NCBI GenBank assembly: GCA_900314745.1
Contig: OMWK01000006.1
Coordinates: 1-64,000 of the forward strand
Reading direction: 5' to 3'
Length of the DNA stretch: 64,000 bases
DNA from: an uncultured Eubacteriales bacterium
GTDB taxonomy: Bacteria > Bacillota > Clostridia > Saccharofermentanales > Saccharofermentanaceae
Part shown: positions 35,762-45,303 of the stretch, one piece after another
Position numbering within the stretch: position 1 is the first letter of the stretch
How the letters are laid out: each line of letters opens with the position of its first letter
The notes under the pieces: model-generated
Told to the model about the DNA's origin: nothing
What the model saw: only the letters and a program-made list of their open reading frames with translations
Databases searched by the model: none
Translations under genes and position numbers: made by a program

Positions 35762-36582
35762 CCCTTTATGCCCTCCCTTGAGACACCTTCCATGATCTTC
35801 TTTCTGAAGATGAGGAAGAGAATTATGAGCGGAACAGATACCGCTACGACCGCAGCCATCATCGCAGGAATGTTGTCGCGGCCCAAGCCGTTCTCGCGGA
35901 GCTCCTGTATACCGTTGCTGACGAGATAGAACGCGGGATCGTCCGTGATGAGTCTCGGCCAGACGTAGGAGTTCCAGCACTCGATCACCTTAAGGATGAT
36001 GACCGTGATTATCGTCGGGCGGCATATCGGCACCATGACCTTAAACAGGTACTTAAGATCGGATGTACCATCGACCTTCGCCGCGTAGTAAAGTTCATCC
36101 GGAACCTGCTCAAAGTTCTCCTTGAGAAGGTAGATGTAGAAAACGGACGTGACCGAAGGCAGGATAAGACCCGTGAACGAGTTGCGAAGGCCCAGGTCCG
36201 TAATTGTAACGAAGTTCGTGATGATGACGAGCTCATTCGGTATCATCATGAGCGCGAGGAAACCAAGGAACAGGAGATTTCTTCCTTTGAAGTCAATTCT
36301 TGCAAAAGCGTACGCCGCGAAGATTATGATGATAACCATCAAAGCCGTGGTCGCGAGCGTGAATATAAGAGTGTTCGAGAAATACCTTGCGAGCGGCACC
36401 GCGGTGAAGGCGGACCTGTAATTCTCCAGCGTAGGACTCGTGGTGAAGAACTTCGGTATCTTCTCTCCCGCATAGGAAGCGTAGCTCTTGATACTCGAGA
36501 GTACCATCCAGTAGAACGGGAACAGCACGATAAGAGCCCACACTGCGAGGAGGAAATAGATTATTGTTTTCTTTATCTTCAT
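35758..36582 (-). CDS. sugar ABC transporter permease (MalG/UgpE type)
   Basis: The 274-residue protein has six transmembrane helices. The EAA loop motif, which contacts the ATPase, reads YYAAKVDGTSDLKYLFKVMVPICRP in place of EAA-x3-G (shown here in two parts: YYAAKVDGTS then FKVMVPICRP). It pairs with the MalF-type permease directly upstream in a CUT1 importer for oligosaccharides or glycerol-phosphate-like substrates. It overlaps the binding-protein gene by 4 bp. Confidence 0.93.
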   Translation of the reverse strand: MKIKKTIIYFLLAVWALIVLFPFYWMVLSSIKSYASYAGEKIPKFFTTSPTLENYRSAFTAVPLARYFSNTLIFTLATTALMVIIIIFAAYAFARIDFKGRNLLFLGFLALMMIPNELVIITNFVTITDLGLRNSFTGLILPSVTSVFYIYLLKENFEQVPDELYYAAKVDGTSDLKYLFKVMVPICRPTIITVIILKVIECWNSYVWPRLITDDPAFYLVSNGIQELRENGLGRDNIPAMMAAVVAVSVPLIILFLIFRKKIMEGVSREGIKG

Positions 36583-36592
36583 GTTCTCCTCC

Positions 36593-37516
36593 TTAAGTGA
36601 TGTCCGTAGCCTTGCGGCTCACAATGAGATTAATGACCGTGATCGTAAGCACTATGGCGAAAAGCACGATCGCGGCAGCCGACGCATATGACGGGTATCC
36701 GCCGCCGTCACCGTAGAGCATGTCGTAAACATAACCTACGATAGTGTTCATTCCCGCGGCATTGAGGTCGACGCCGAAGATGGCAACCGCATCGGAATAC
36801 GCCTTGAACGCTCCGATGAAGCCCGTAATGATGAGATAGACTATCATCGGCGATATCATGGGAAGCGTGATCCTCCAGAACACCCTCCAGGATGATGTTC
36901 CGTCTATTCTCGCAGACTGATAATAAACGTCAGGAACGGAAGCCAGAGCAGATGTCAGGATAAGTATCTTGAACGGCATTACTATCCAGATGACGTATAC
37001 CGAGAGAACGAGCATCTTCGCCCAGTAAGGGCCGTCGATGAAGTCGACCGGACTTATGCCGAACTTGCCGATGATCATGTTGACGAGACCGTCGGTATAA
37101 GGGGTCTTACGGAACAGTATCATGAATACGAGACCTACCGCGAGTGTGTTGGTTACATACGGCAGGAAGAATATCGTCTGGAACAGCCTCTTCAGTGCTC
37201 TTATCGAATTAAGTCCCAGTGATATAAGAAGTGCGAGTCCAGTAGATATAGGAACCGTAATGATTACCAGGATAAATGTATTCTTGACGGTCTTAAGGAA
37301 GTACGGATCTCTAAGTATGTATGCGTAGTTATATCCTCCGGTGCCGAACGATGTCTGCGATGCAGAGTTGTAACCCTCCTCAAAAGAATAGATAAAAACA
37401 TCTATCAGAGGGTAGACCATGAATGCGATCAGGAATAGAAGCGCCGGAAGAAGATACAGCCAGCCGCTTATATTGGTCGCAACACCATTTACGCCGCTTA
37501 ACGTCTTCTTGCTCAT
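36593..37516 (-). CDS. sugar ABC transporter permease (MalF/UgpA type)
   Basis: The 307-residue membrane protein has six main helices. The EAA-like loop reads YYQSARIDGTSSWRVFWRI, followed by TLPMISP. It forms the permease heterodimer with the next gene. It overlaps the ATPase gene by 4 bp (ATGA) and is followed by the MalG-type gene after 10 bases. Confidence 0.93.
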   Translation of the reverse strand: MSKKTLSGVNGVATNISGWLYLLPALLFLIAFMVYPLIDVFIYSFEEGYNSASQTSFGTGGYNYAYILRDPYFLKTVKNTFILVIITVPISTGLALLISLGLNSIRALKRLFQTIFFLPYVTNTLAVGLVFMILFRKTPYTDGLVNMIIGKFGISPVDFIDGPYWAKMLVLSVYVIWIVMPFKILILTSALASVPDVYYQSARIDGTSSWRVFWRITLPMISPMIVYLIITGFIGAFKAYSDAVAIFGVDLNAAGMNTIVGYVYDMLYGDGGGYPSYASAAAIVLFAIVLTITVINLIVSRKATDIT

Positions 37517-38604
37517 GCGAATCTGATCCTCTCCTCGGTATCCTTATCAAAGATATATGTCTTATGGGGCTTAAGATTGAATCTTACCTTATTGCTGCCG
37601 CTGTCTATCGCAGTCTCCGCACTTACGATGGAACGGATGACGTTCTTAGAGGCTCCATTGGAGCTTAATACCGTGATGTCCCTTCCCATGATGTTGATGC
37701 CCTTAAGCTCGCAGTTAAGCTTTCCCTCATCATCGACGATGAATCCTTCGGGTCTGATGCCTATGAATACATCCTTATCCTCTACGCCCCTGACCTCGAG
37801 GACGCGGTCCTCACCTATGTAGAGTCCTTCGTCCTTAACCTTGCCTTCGAACACGTTGATCTCGGGAGTTCCGAGGAACTGGGCAACGAACAGATTCACA
37901 GGATCGTCGTAAACATCCTGCGGCTTGCCCATCTGGTGTAGCACGCCGTCCTTCATTACTACGATAAGATCGGAGATGCTCATCGCCTCCTCCTGGTCGT
38001 GTGTAACGAATATAGTGGTAATCCCCGTCTCCTTCTGGATTCTTCTTATCTCCTCTCTCGTATGAAGCCTGAGTCTTGCATCGAGATTGGAAAGCGGCTC
38101 ATCCATGAGAAGCACCTTAGGTCTTTTTACGATTGCTCTGGCGATCGCGACACGCTGCTGCTGGCCGCCGCTCATCTGTCCGGGCTTTCTGTCCATAAGG
38201 CCGTCTATCTGAACGAGTTTTGCAGCCTCAAGCGCCATCTTGTCCATCTCTTCCTTGCTGAGTTTCTCGTCTCCTTTAAGGTTCTCGAGAGGGAACTTGA
38301 TTATCTGCTTTACGGTAAGATGCGGATACAGAGCGTAATTCTGGAATACGAGGCCGACTCCTCTCTTCTCCGAAGGAATATCGGTAACATCCTGATCTCC
38401 AAAATAAATCCTTCCTTCAGTCGGAGTCTCGAGACCGCAGATCATATAAAGGAGCGTACTCTTGCCGCATCCCGACGGACCGAGAAGACAGACGAGCTTA
38501 CCGTCCGGAAGCTCGAGACTGAAGTTGTCCACGGCCGTTACGCCGGCGCTCTTCCTGTCCCTTCCGGGGAATACCTTTGTGATGTTCTCCATCCTTACAT
38601 TCAT
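37513..38604 (-). CDS. sugar ABC transporter ATPase (MalK/UgpC type)
   Basis: The 363-residue ATPase has Walker A GPSGCGKSTLLY, signature MSGGQQQRVAIARAI, Walker B VLLMDEPLSNLDARLR and a switch-His FVTHDQEEAM. A C-terminal TOBE/OB regulatory domain of about 130 residues makes it CUT1-type. Having a dedicated ATPase within the operon is less usual in Bacillota, where MsmX often serves several importers. GGAGG precedes the start, 18 bases after the RES-domain gene. Confidence 0.95.
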   Translation of the reverse strand: MNVRMENITKVFPGRDRKSAGVTAVDNFSLELPDGKLVCLLGPSGCGKSTLLYMICGLETPTEGRIYFGDQDVTDIPSEKRGVGLVFQNYALYPHLTVKQIIKFPLENLKGDEKLSKEEMDKMALEAAKLVQIDGLMDRKPGQMSGGQQQRVAIARAIVKRPKVLLMDEPLSNLDARLRLHTREEIRRIQKETGITTIFVTHDQEEAMSISDLIVVMKDGVLHQMGKPQDVYDDPVNLFVAQFLGTPEINVFEGKVKDEGLYIGEDRVLEVRGVEDKDVFIGIRPEGFIVDDEGKLNCELKGINIMGRDITVLSSNGASKNVIRSIVSAETAIDSGSNKVRFNLKPHKTYIFDKDTEERIRFA

Positions 38605-38622
38605 ACACCTATCCTCCGTAAA

Positions 38623-39762
38623 TTATGTCTCAAGGAAGTATTCTATCTTTATCTTAAATTCGCGCACGTCGATGAGTTCCGCGATGTCCGTATACTTCGG
38701 CAGAACATTGAAGTCACCGCTCTCGGGAGTTATGTCGGGACCGTAGAAGAATACGACGTCAAAGCCGTCACCTACGGAGCTGTCGTATTTGATCCCGTCA
38801 AAGCCGTATCCTCGTACGTACTCTGCAACGAGCTGAGTCGCCACATATTCGATCTGCTTCTCAGTCTCATTAGGCTTACCTACCTCTATCGCGAACCTTC
38901 TTAAGAAATCCTGGTACACGGCCATCTTCGGCGAGTACTTCTCGGAGAAGATATCGACGGCCTTCTCGTAGATGTTGACCTTGGTCCAGTCGATGACCGT
39001 GAGCTTCTTGATCGTCTTGAATCGCCCTATGAGAACGCGCTCATTCGCACGAAGTCTCCCTTCCTTAAGCGCGGTTGCCTCATCCTCGGCCACATAGAAA
39101 TAATTGATGCCCTCGGGATTCATCCGTCCCGCCTGCGAATTGAGCTTATCGGCAGGTCCTATCGACGCCTCATCGAGGTCGTAGTCCCTTCCCCTTTTAA
39201 ACTTGGAGTCGATAACCCTCGCCCTGAAAAGCTCTGTCCCGGGCTCTATCTCCTCCTTAAGATTCTTAAGGCAGGTATCATACACCTTGGCAAGCATGTC
39301 AGTCCTTCTGTTGGTCTTGCCGGAGCCTCTGGGGGTTAAGTCGAAGAACCTGTTAAAGTACTTGCAGTCGTGCTCGAAGTTGCGCCAGATCCTGTACTGC
39401 TCCTCGTCGTCGCCCTCCGACTCGAGCTTAAGCTTATACGTCTTCCTGTCCACATCTTCGATCTTCTCAAAAAGATCCTTAGTAAGCTCATGTTCCCTGT
39501 GGTTCTCCCACTCAAAGAGAATAACACGGTCGTTCAGTATCCCGAATATACTTAAGTGTCCTTCTGCCTCGGAACCCGTATCATCATAAGCCCTGTCGAT
39601 TCCGGTCTTAATAAATCTGCCGAGGATATCAACGTCTATCTTGGTGCCTTTTGTGCTCTTGCAGTAAGGGCATTCTTCATCTGATGCAAAACCGTTCTTC
39701 CTAATGAAGCTGTGGAATGTATCTCTCTTGGGATTAAAGCAGTCACTGCAGCAAAACTTCAT
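38623..39762 (-). CDS. RES-domain protein with N-terminal zinc-finger/HEPN-like region
   Basis: The 379-residue protein begins with Cys pairs (C4, C5, C8; C31, C34) that look like a zinc ribbon, then a helical region of about 100 residues of HEPN/RES-N type. The C-terminal RES domain, named for its Arg-Glu-Ser triad, has Arg180 in ELFRAR, AGRMNPEG (211-218) and Glu234 in ATALKEGR. RES toxins cleave NAD+; the long HEPN/RES architecture is known from putative immunity or effector proteins. No Xre antitoxin gene is adjacent. I chose the ATG at 39762 (AGAGG 6 bases upstream), one base after the MntP-ZIP stop; 39777 is the alternative. Confidence 0.82.
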   Translation of the reverse strand: MKFCCSDCFNPKRDTFHSFIRKNGFASDEECPYCKSTKGTKIDVDILGRFIKTGIDRAYDDTGSEAEGHLSIFGILNDRVILFEWENHREHELTKDLFEKIEDVDRKTYKLKLESEGDDEEQYRIWRNFEHDCKYFNRFFDLTPRGSGKTNRRTDMLAKVYDTCLKNLKEEIEPGTELFRARVIDSKFKRGRDYDLDEASIGPADKLNSQAGRMNPEGINYFYVAEDEATALKEGRLRANERVLIGRFKTIKKLTVIDWTKVNIYEKAVDIFSEKYSPKMAVYQDFLRRFAIEVGKPNETEKQIEYVATQLVAEYVRGYGFDGIKYDSSVGDGFDVVFFYGPDITPESGDFNVLPKYTDIAELIDVREFKIKIEYFLET

Positions 39763-39763
39763 A

Positions 39764-41125
39764 TCAACCTCTGACATAGAACGTTAGTATCATCATAATA
39801 CAGAAGAACACGGCAAAGGAGAGCGTTCCCTTGTCGGAATGCTTGCCTGTATGCATGGAAGGTATCGTCTCCTCAAGAACGAGGAATAACAGCGCGCCGC
39901 CGGTCAAAGCCATTACGAAGGCCTGAATGCCGGGAAAAGCATTTACGATGATTATCGTCGCTATGCCGAGTACGGGCTGCACGACTCCTGAGATAACACC
40001 CATGAGGAAGGACTTGCCCTTCTCTTCTCCGCCCTCCCATAAAGGAGAGGAAACAAAAGCACCTTCAGGTATGTTCTGTATTGCTATGCCGAGTGTAACC
40101 GCCGCAGCTACAGCAAGCCTTATACTCCCGGAACCGTTGATCATGCCTGCGAAGATAACACCGACCGCCATTCCTTCGGGAACGTGGTGGATCATCTCTG
40201 ACAGCATTACCTTGCTCGCGTGTCCGAGCTTGCTCGAAGGACCTTCTTCAGCTTTGGTAAACACATGCGTATGAGGTATCGCCTTATCGAGCATGTACTG
40301 GAAGAACACACCGATAATGAAGCCGATGGCTGCCGTCAGCACCTTGCCCTCCTGTACCGTCGGCTGGAGAAGTATCCATATCGAGCACGCGAGCATGATG
40401 CCGCCCGCCATGCCGTTAAGAACGAGCCTGATGCTTTCGCGCAGTTCCTCACGCACGATGAATACCAGTGCCGAACCAAGTACGGTACCCGCGAAAGGCA
40501 CGAGAAGGCCAAAGAGTACATCGCCGTTATTCATGAATTCGACTACACCCAGGTGCTCGAGCAGGACCTTGAGGCCGATGAATATGAGAATGAAGCCGCC
40601 CATAGCCTCGGCACCCGACTGGTATCTCGTACCGAAAGCGTTGCCTATGCGAACGCCGGCACACGCGAAGACGAATGTTATCAGAGATATTACCAGGCAG
40701 CCGAGTATTGTGTTTACGTTCTTACCTGCATCCCAGACCTCTACGGGGACGGCAACGAGTGTTACGCCTACCGCGAGAGCATCGATGGATGTCGCGACGG
40801 CAAGAAGGAACATGGTCTTAAATCCGAACCCCTTCTTCGTCTCCTCTTCCTCGCCGGAGAACGCCTCCTTTATCATCTTTACTCCGAGAAAAGCCAGCAG
40901 CGCGAACGCGAGCCACGGCGCTATCCTGTCTATAAACGAGGCGAAAAATGAACTTAAGAAGAACCCTGTCATGGGCATGATGAAATGGAAACAACCGAAC
41001 CATAAGCCGCATGTAATAACCTGCATGAGTGTGGCTTTCTTAGTCTCGATGCCCTTGCAGATGGATACGGCAAAGACATCCATGGACATGCCTATTGCAA
41101 GCAACAGTAACTCGACGATTCCCAT
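39764..41125 (-). CDS. fusion of MntP-type manganese exporter and ZIP-family metal transporter
   Basis: The 453-residue protein is two transporters in one frame. Residues 1 to about 195 are MntP: GMSMDVFAVS (12-21, Asp16) and ATSIDALAVG (111-120, Asp115), six helices, acting in Mn2+ efflux. Residues from about 202 are ZIP: an IPHTHVF loop with His residues at about 285-287, EMIHHVPEGMAVG (310-322) and IQNIPEGAFVS (349-359), the metal site of ZupT/ZIP carriers. MntP exports while ZIP proteins usually import divalent metal, so the combination is unusual. No Shine-Dalgarno is present; TATAAT ends 9 bases before the ATG. Confidence 0.9.
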   Translation of the reverse strand: MGIVELLLLAIGMSMDVFAVSICKGIETKKATLMQVITCGLWFGCFHFIMPMTGFFLSSFFASFIDRIAPWLAFALLAFLGVKMIKEAFSGEEEETKKGFGFKTMFLLAVATSIDALAVGVTLVAVPVEVWDAGKNVNTILGCLVISLITFVFACAGVRIGNAFGTRYQSGAEAMGGFILIFIGLKVLLEHLGVVEFMNNGDVLFGLLVPFAGTVLGSALVFIVREELRESIRLVLNGMAGGIMLACSIWILLQPTVQEGKVLTAAIGFIIGVFFQYMLDKAIPHTHVFTKAEEGPSSKLGHASKVMLSEMIHHVPEGMAVGVIFAGMINGSGSIRLAVAAAVTLGIAIQNIPEGAFVSSPLWEGGEEKGKSFLMGVISGVVQPVLGIATIIIVNAFPGIQAFVMALTGGALLFLVLEETIPSMHTGKHSDKGTLSFAVFFCIMMILTFYVRG

Positions 41126-41227
41126 AACTATATGATTATACCACCGATAAATGTCGCCTTGCAGGCGACCACGAAGGTTACGTTATTCCCTATACTTAAG
41201 CCATCAAACATAAGGGAGGACACGAAC

Positions 41228-41866
41228 ATGAGAAAGAATCTTACTGAAATGGTATTCATACTGGACAAGAGCGGCAGCATGCACGGGCTCGAGAAGGACA
41301 CGGTCGGAGGCTTCAACTCCATGATTGGGAAGCAAAGAAGACTTGGCGGCGACTGCCTTGTCTCCTGCGTAATGTTCGATAACACTTCGGAGGTCATCTT
41401 CGACAGGGAACCTCTAAAGAGCATACGCGATATGACGGAAGAAGATTATGTTCCCGGCGGCTGCACGGCACTTGTCGACGCACTTGGCAGTGCGGTTAAG
41501 CACATAAGCAGCATCCATAAGTACATAAGAGAAGAGGATGTCCCTGAGAAGACCGTCTTTGTCATCATTACCGACGGCATGGAGAATGCAAGCCGTAAAT
41601 ATACATCTTCGAAGGTTAAGAAGATGGTAAAGAAAATGGAAAAGGAACACGGCTGGGAGTTCCTGTATCTAGCGGCGAACATCGATGCTGTTAAGACCGG
41701 CGCCTCGATCGGCATAAATGAGGACCGTGCGGTCAACTACAAGGCGAATGCACAAGGCACAAAAAATCTGTACGAGGCTGTCGGCACGGCACTCGGAGCC
41801 ATGAGATGCAGCGAAGTCTATGACAGGAAGTGTTTTGATCAGCTGGAAGAAGATGCAAGGAACTGA
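41228..41866 (+). CDS. VWA-domain protein
   Basis: The 212-residue protein is essentially one von Willebrand factor A domain. The metal-ion site (MIDAS) is DKSGSM (Asp13, Ser15, Ser17), with a conserved Thr in GGCTALVDALG and Asp in IITDGMENAS. It has no signal peptide, so it acts in the cytoplasm as a binding scaffold, like TerY-type VWA proteins. AAGGGAGG precedes the ATG at 41228. It converges on the macro-domain gene, with 8 bases between the stops. Confidence 0.9.
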   Translation: MRKNLTEMVFILDKSGSMHGLEKDTVGGFNSMIGKQRRLGGDCLVSCVMFDNTSEVIFDREPLKSIRDMTEEDYVPGGCTALVDALGSAVKHISSIHKYIREEDVPEKTVFVIITDGMENASRKYTSSKVKKMVKKMEKEHGWEFLYLAANIDAVKTGASIGINEDRAVNYKANAQGTKNLYEAVGTALGAMRCSEVYDRKCFDQLEEDARN

Positions 41867-41874
41867 TGCAGGGA

Positions 41875-42867
41875 TCAGATCTCCCCTATCAGCTCGAGAT
41901 CCATTGCAAAGAGGACTTCATTTATCTTGTTGATATCGTAGATGCCGTTAGTAATGAAGTATTCGGCTACGAGGTCCCCTTTGCTGGAATCGGATAAAGC
42001 ATATCCTGCCTTCATCAAAAGTGCCCTGGTCTCTTCCAAGTTGAGCTTAAGCGCGACTGCGAAGCCCAGGGCAGTATTCTTGCTCGGGTGATAATCCTCA
42101 TTGCTTCTGATCTTGGAGAACAGCTTCCTGTTGATATTTGCCCTCTTATAGCACTCGACGTCAGTCATGCCTTTCTCGTCGATCTTACGAAGAAGCATCC
42201 TGGTAAAACTCTCATCAATGCGGGCATCTATATATTCCTCAACGGGCGCAGAAGAATATTCACGGCATTCACAAGCCTCTTTTGCCATGGACGCATTCCT
42301 TGCAAAGCCCGCCATGAGAACAGCACCAGAAGGCTTCGAAGTCCTGCTGTCTACGAACCCCGTGACACCTTCGTAAAGAGACCTGTCCATGCGGAATGAT
42401 CTTCTGCTGTAGATAACAATGCTTACATCTATATCCTCTTCCGAAGAATCAAGGTACGATGTTATTGAATCCACTGCGACATTAAGAGCCTTGTCAAAAG
42501 GATAGCCGTAGACTCCCGCCGATATCATCGGGAAGGCTACGCTTCCGCATTCATTCTCGACGGCAAGCTCAAGGCTTCTTCTGTAGCATGAGCGCAGAAG
42601 CTCTTCCTCCCCGTTGTTCCCGCCGTACCAGACGGGACCTACCGTGTGAATGACATACTTCGCCTTAAGATCGTATCCCCGGGTTATCTTGGCATCTCCC
42701 GTCTTACAGCCGTTAAGCTTCCTGCATTCTTCGAGAAGCTTAGGACCTGCTGCGCGGTGAATTGCCCCGTCAACTCCGCCGCCTCCGAGAAGCGAGCTGT
42801 TAGCCGCGTTTACTATAGCATCACAGGACAGCCTGGTGATGTCGCCTTCAACGATAAAAAGGGGCAT
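41875..42867 (-). CDS. macro-domain protein with C-terminal helix-turn-helix-like domain
   Basis: Residues 1 to about 165 form a macro domain: [34 protein letters not shown], and [16 protein letters not shown] in the loop that binds ADP-ribose or its derivatives. Residues about 215-330 form a helical region resembling Cro/cI-like HTH ([20 protein letters not shown], then [20 protein letters not shown]). A macro reader or hydrolase may thus be coupled to DNA or protein binding. The start overlaps the upstream stop (TAATG). The VWA gene opposite may be a partner. Confidence 0.88.
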   Translation of the reverse strand: MPLFIVEGDITRLSCDAIVNAANSSLLGGGGVDGAIHRAAGPKLLEECRKLNGCKTGDAKITRGYDLKAKYVIHTVGPVWYGGNNGEEELLRSCYRRSLELAVENECGSVAFPMISAGVYGYPFDKALNVAVDSITSYLDSSEEDIDVSIVIYSRRSFRMDRSLYEGVTGFVDSRTSKPSGAVLMAGFARNASMAKEACECREYSSAPVEEYIDARIDESFTRMLLRKIDEKGMTDVECYKRANINRKLFSKIRSNEDYHPSKNTALGFAVALKLNLEETRALLMKAGYALSDSSKGDLVAEYFITNGIYDINKINEVLFAMDLELIGEI

Positions 42868-44213
42868 TAAGGATTGATACCTGCATAAGCACAGATTCCG
42901 GCGAACTCGGCAGAACCCGAGAATCCGTAGAACACTTCAGTCCTTGAAGCTCCGTCAGCCATTCTCGTGAGCCAGTAGTTGTATCCAGAAGGCTCGGGAT
43001 CTCTTCCGAGGAATGTCTGATAGAGACGCTGGATATATGCCTCGTTGGAAAGATTGGCATTCTGGAACTCCGCGCTGAAGAAGAATCCGTAAGCGGCCTG
43101 AGTACCTGTTATCTCCCTGTTAGAAAGTCTTGCAGTCCAGTAATCAAGGCCCGCCTGATCAGGCGTTCTTGACAATGCAACAGAATAAAGCCTCGATGCG
43201 AAGTTACGGACCAAAGTAGCGTCATTAACCCTGATGGTACCGGAATAATTCACGCCGTAGATCTTACAGTATACATTCGCCATTCCCGAATATATGCCCG
43301 TAGCATTACCGAGACGGTCGACTGTAAGCATATTGGGGGTTCCTGACCACCATGTTGTGGCGAGGATCCTGATATTGTTGTATTCAACTCTCTTGGAATA
43401 ACCGAGTACACTTACCGTACATACAGCCTCGAGCTTTGTAGTGGCACCTATAAGGCATGAACCGGAACTCACTCTGATCGTTACATTGGATATATCGTAA
43501 TTCTTGGCTTCAACGAGCTGTGAGTTGTATGCCGATACATCTATCTTGGACTCGTCAAGTCCGGGCTGGCTGGAGAATTCACAAGCCTGCGTATGATTGA
43601 AGCCTGCAACTCCGCAATACGTATTCGAAGGATTGATCATCTGGGCATAGTGGCTCGAAGAAGATGTCTGTCTTGATGTCCATGCGCCTCTCTCGGAATA
43701 CCACAGACCGATTCCGCCGGGGATGGTGTTGCCCCATGCGAGTATCTCACCGGAAGAAGCTACGTCGTAGCTTGAATTCCAGCAGTCCTCTCCCGTTATC
43801 TTGAGATGGTGATTTGTATATGTTGCTTCAGAGGCTCTGAGCATGGCCATCTCCTCAAGTCCTCTGGACCAGCGAAGAGGAACATAATCAGCCATGGTAA
43901 GACCCCTTGAAGGATTCCTCGGATCGGGGTAACCGTTCTGGCACGCTTCAAGCCTGTAGCCGTTGATCATGCTCAGGATGGAATCCTTGGACGTTGTATC
44001 GAATGTACCCGTAAGCTGAAGGAATACATTGCCGGATCTAGGTGCGTTTACATTACATCTGTGAGCACCGCCCGCGATAGCATCTGCGATGACTGCCGCT
44101 GAATCCTGAAGGTCATCAGCCTTAACCATACGTGACGGAAAGAACATGGTACCGGGCAAAATTGCCGCGATCAGCACCGCTGCTGCCAACTTAACCAACT
44201 TGTTTCTTAACAT
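42867..44213 (-). CDS. secreted CAP-domain protein with C-terminal DUF4214 repeats
   Basis: The 448-residue protein has an N-terminal signal peptide ([17 protein letters not shown]). A CAP/SCP-like domain follows (about 60-240) with [16 protein letters not shown] and [19 protein letters not shown] motifs. A beta-rich middle comes next, and from about 335 two DUF4214 units with [18 protein letters not shown] and [19 protein letters not shown], thought to be surface- or glycan-associated. Two starts are possible after GGAG: 44213 (9-base spacing, preferred) and 44219. TATAAT lies at 44258-44263. It is coupled to the macro-domain gene. Confidence 0.85.
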   Translation of the reverse strand: MLRNKLVKLAAAVLIAAILPGTMFFPSRMVKADDLQDSAAVIADAIAGGAHRCNVNAPRSGNVFLQLTGTFDTTSKDSILSMINGYRLEACQNGYPDPRNPSRGLTMADYVPLRWSRGLEEMAMLRASEATYTNHHLKITGEDCWNSSYDVASSGEILAWGNTIPGGIGLWYSERGAWTSRQTSSSSHYAQMINPSNTYCGVAGFNHTQACEFSSQPGLDESKIDVSAYNSQLVEAKNYDISNVTIRVSSGSCLIGATTKLEAVCTVSVLGYSKRVEYNNIRILATTWWSGTPNMLTVDRLGNATGIYSGMANVYCKIYGVNYSGTIRVNDATLVRNFASRLYSVALSRTPDQAGLDYWTARLSNREITGTQAAYGFFFSAEFQNANLSNEAYIQRLYQTFLGRDPEPSGYNYWLTRMADGASRTEVFYGFSGSAEFAGICAYAGINP

Positions 44214-44279
44214 ATTCATAATCTCCAATTCGATCACATTAGTCCCAATACAGAACAATTATATCATTCCTTAAGAATA

Positions 44280-44306
44280 TAAAAACAGGCGGGTGACCCC
44301 GCCTGC
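44280..44306 (-). terminator. Rho-independent terminator of the acidic lipoprotein gene
   Basis: An 8-bp GC stem (44286-44293 with 44298-44305) is followed by TTTTT on the minus strand. Confidence 0.9.
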
Positions 44307-44332
44307 TTATAGACAATTTCTGTATTACTGTA

Positions 44333-45226
44333 TCAGTAATCGTAAGATGCGTATCCGCTCATCATTGAACCCATTGCGGAATCAGCAGCATCCATAATAG
44401 ACTCGGCAACTTCAGTGTTGGAATCGAGATCATCGGGATTGGCAAGACCGATCTTGGAACAGAACTCATCGATGAATTCTGCATCACGGTTTACGTTAGC
44501 GCCAATGATAACAACAATGTTCTCGCCGTTGATGTAGAAAGCAATGCTGACACCGCCGGAGATATTGGCAAGTGCATCATCGAGATCATCCATATCATCG
44601 GAAAGGAATGAGCCGAGAACATCGTGAAGATCTGAATCCTCAAACGCTGCAACAAGGTCTGCCGCATCGATATGAAGCTTCAGATAACCCTGATTCTTAT
44701 TTGAATAATACTCGCTGGAAGACAGATTATTAACGTCGATATCAGCTGACTCGTCAAGCTGATCTGCGATATTCTCCATAATGTCAGCAGCCTGATCCGC
44801 ATCAGTAAGTGTGATCTGAACAGCGGCGCAGATATCAACATCGAGATCCTCGACATCTTCCATACCGTTCAGATCTTCCGCATTCTGTTCCATTCTCATG
44901 TAAATGCCCATCATCTCAATGTCATCTACATCGATGATTGAGTTAAGATCAGGAGAGAAAGAACCGTATATGCCTGTGTCGATACTTAAATCATCTTCCG
45001 AGAGATTATCCTCAATGTAATCGGAATCCATAACCGTATAAACTCCGTCAGCCATATCATCTTCATCAGGACCCGGATTATCATCGGGATCGAACTCAGT
45101 AGCACCTAAAGACTCGCACGCAGCAGTAAAATCATCAATTGATACAGACTTTACTTTGGAACAGCCAGCGACTGCAGCTGCCATGGATAAAGCGAGCATA
45201 ACGGAAACGATCTTCTTAAACTTCAT
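44333..45226 (-). CDS. acidic secreted lipoprotein, function unknown
   Basis: The 297-residue protein begins with a lipoprotein signal peptide (MKFKKIVSVMLALSMAAA, then V-A-G-C; lipidated Cys22). The mature part is strikingly acidic, rich in Asp, Glu and Asn, with repeats of the type EDLDVDICA and DMDDLDDAL. Many similar lipoproteins occur in Clostridia, but I recognise no domain. It has its own near-perfect promoter, an AGGAGG site and terminator, so it is monocistronic and probably highly expressed. Confidence 0.8.
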   Translation of the reverse strand: MKFKKIVSVMLALSMAAAVAGCSKVKSVSIDDFTAACESLGATEFDPDDNPGPDEDDMADGVYTVMDSDYIEDNLSEDDLSIDTGIYGSFSPDLNSIIDVDDIEMMGIYMRMEQNAEDLNGMEDVEDLDVDICAAVQITLTDADQAADIMENIADQLDESADIDVNNLSSSEYYSNKNQGYLKLHIDAADLVAAFEDSDLHDVLGSFLSDDMDDLDDALANISGGVSIAFYINGENIVVIIGANVNRDAEFIDEFCSKIGLANPDDLDSNTEVAESIMDAADSAMGSMMSGYASYDY

Positions 45227-45257
45227 AAACCTATCCTCCTATTGATAAATCGAGTTA

Positions 45258-45286
45258 AATATACTTGACTCACATCCAATTGTCAA
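45258..45286 (-). promoter_or_regulatory. sigma-A promoter of the acidic lipoprotein gene
   Basis: TTGACA (45281-45286) and TATATT (45258-45263) are spaced by 17 bp, near consensus. Confidence 0.8.
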
Positions 45287-45303
45287 AACAGGTCAGATCC
45301 GCA

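Noticed and set aside
35762..35980. N-terminal extension of the substrate-binding protein
   Set aside because: The extension lies inside the permease gene; the lipoprotein signal peptide and ATGA overlap place the start at 35761.
41126..41227. yybP-ykoY manganese riboswitch upstream of the MntP-ZIP gene
   Set aside because: The gap is only about 100 bases with a short GTCGCC/GGCGAC hairpin; none of the conserved riboswitch loops are present and the probable transcript would start at the start codon.
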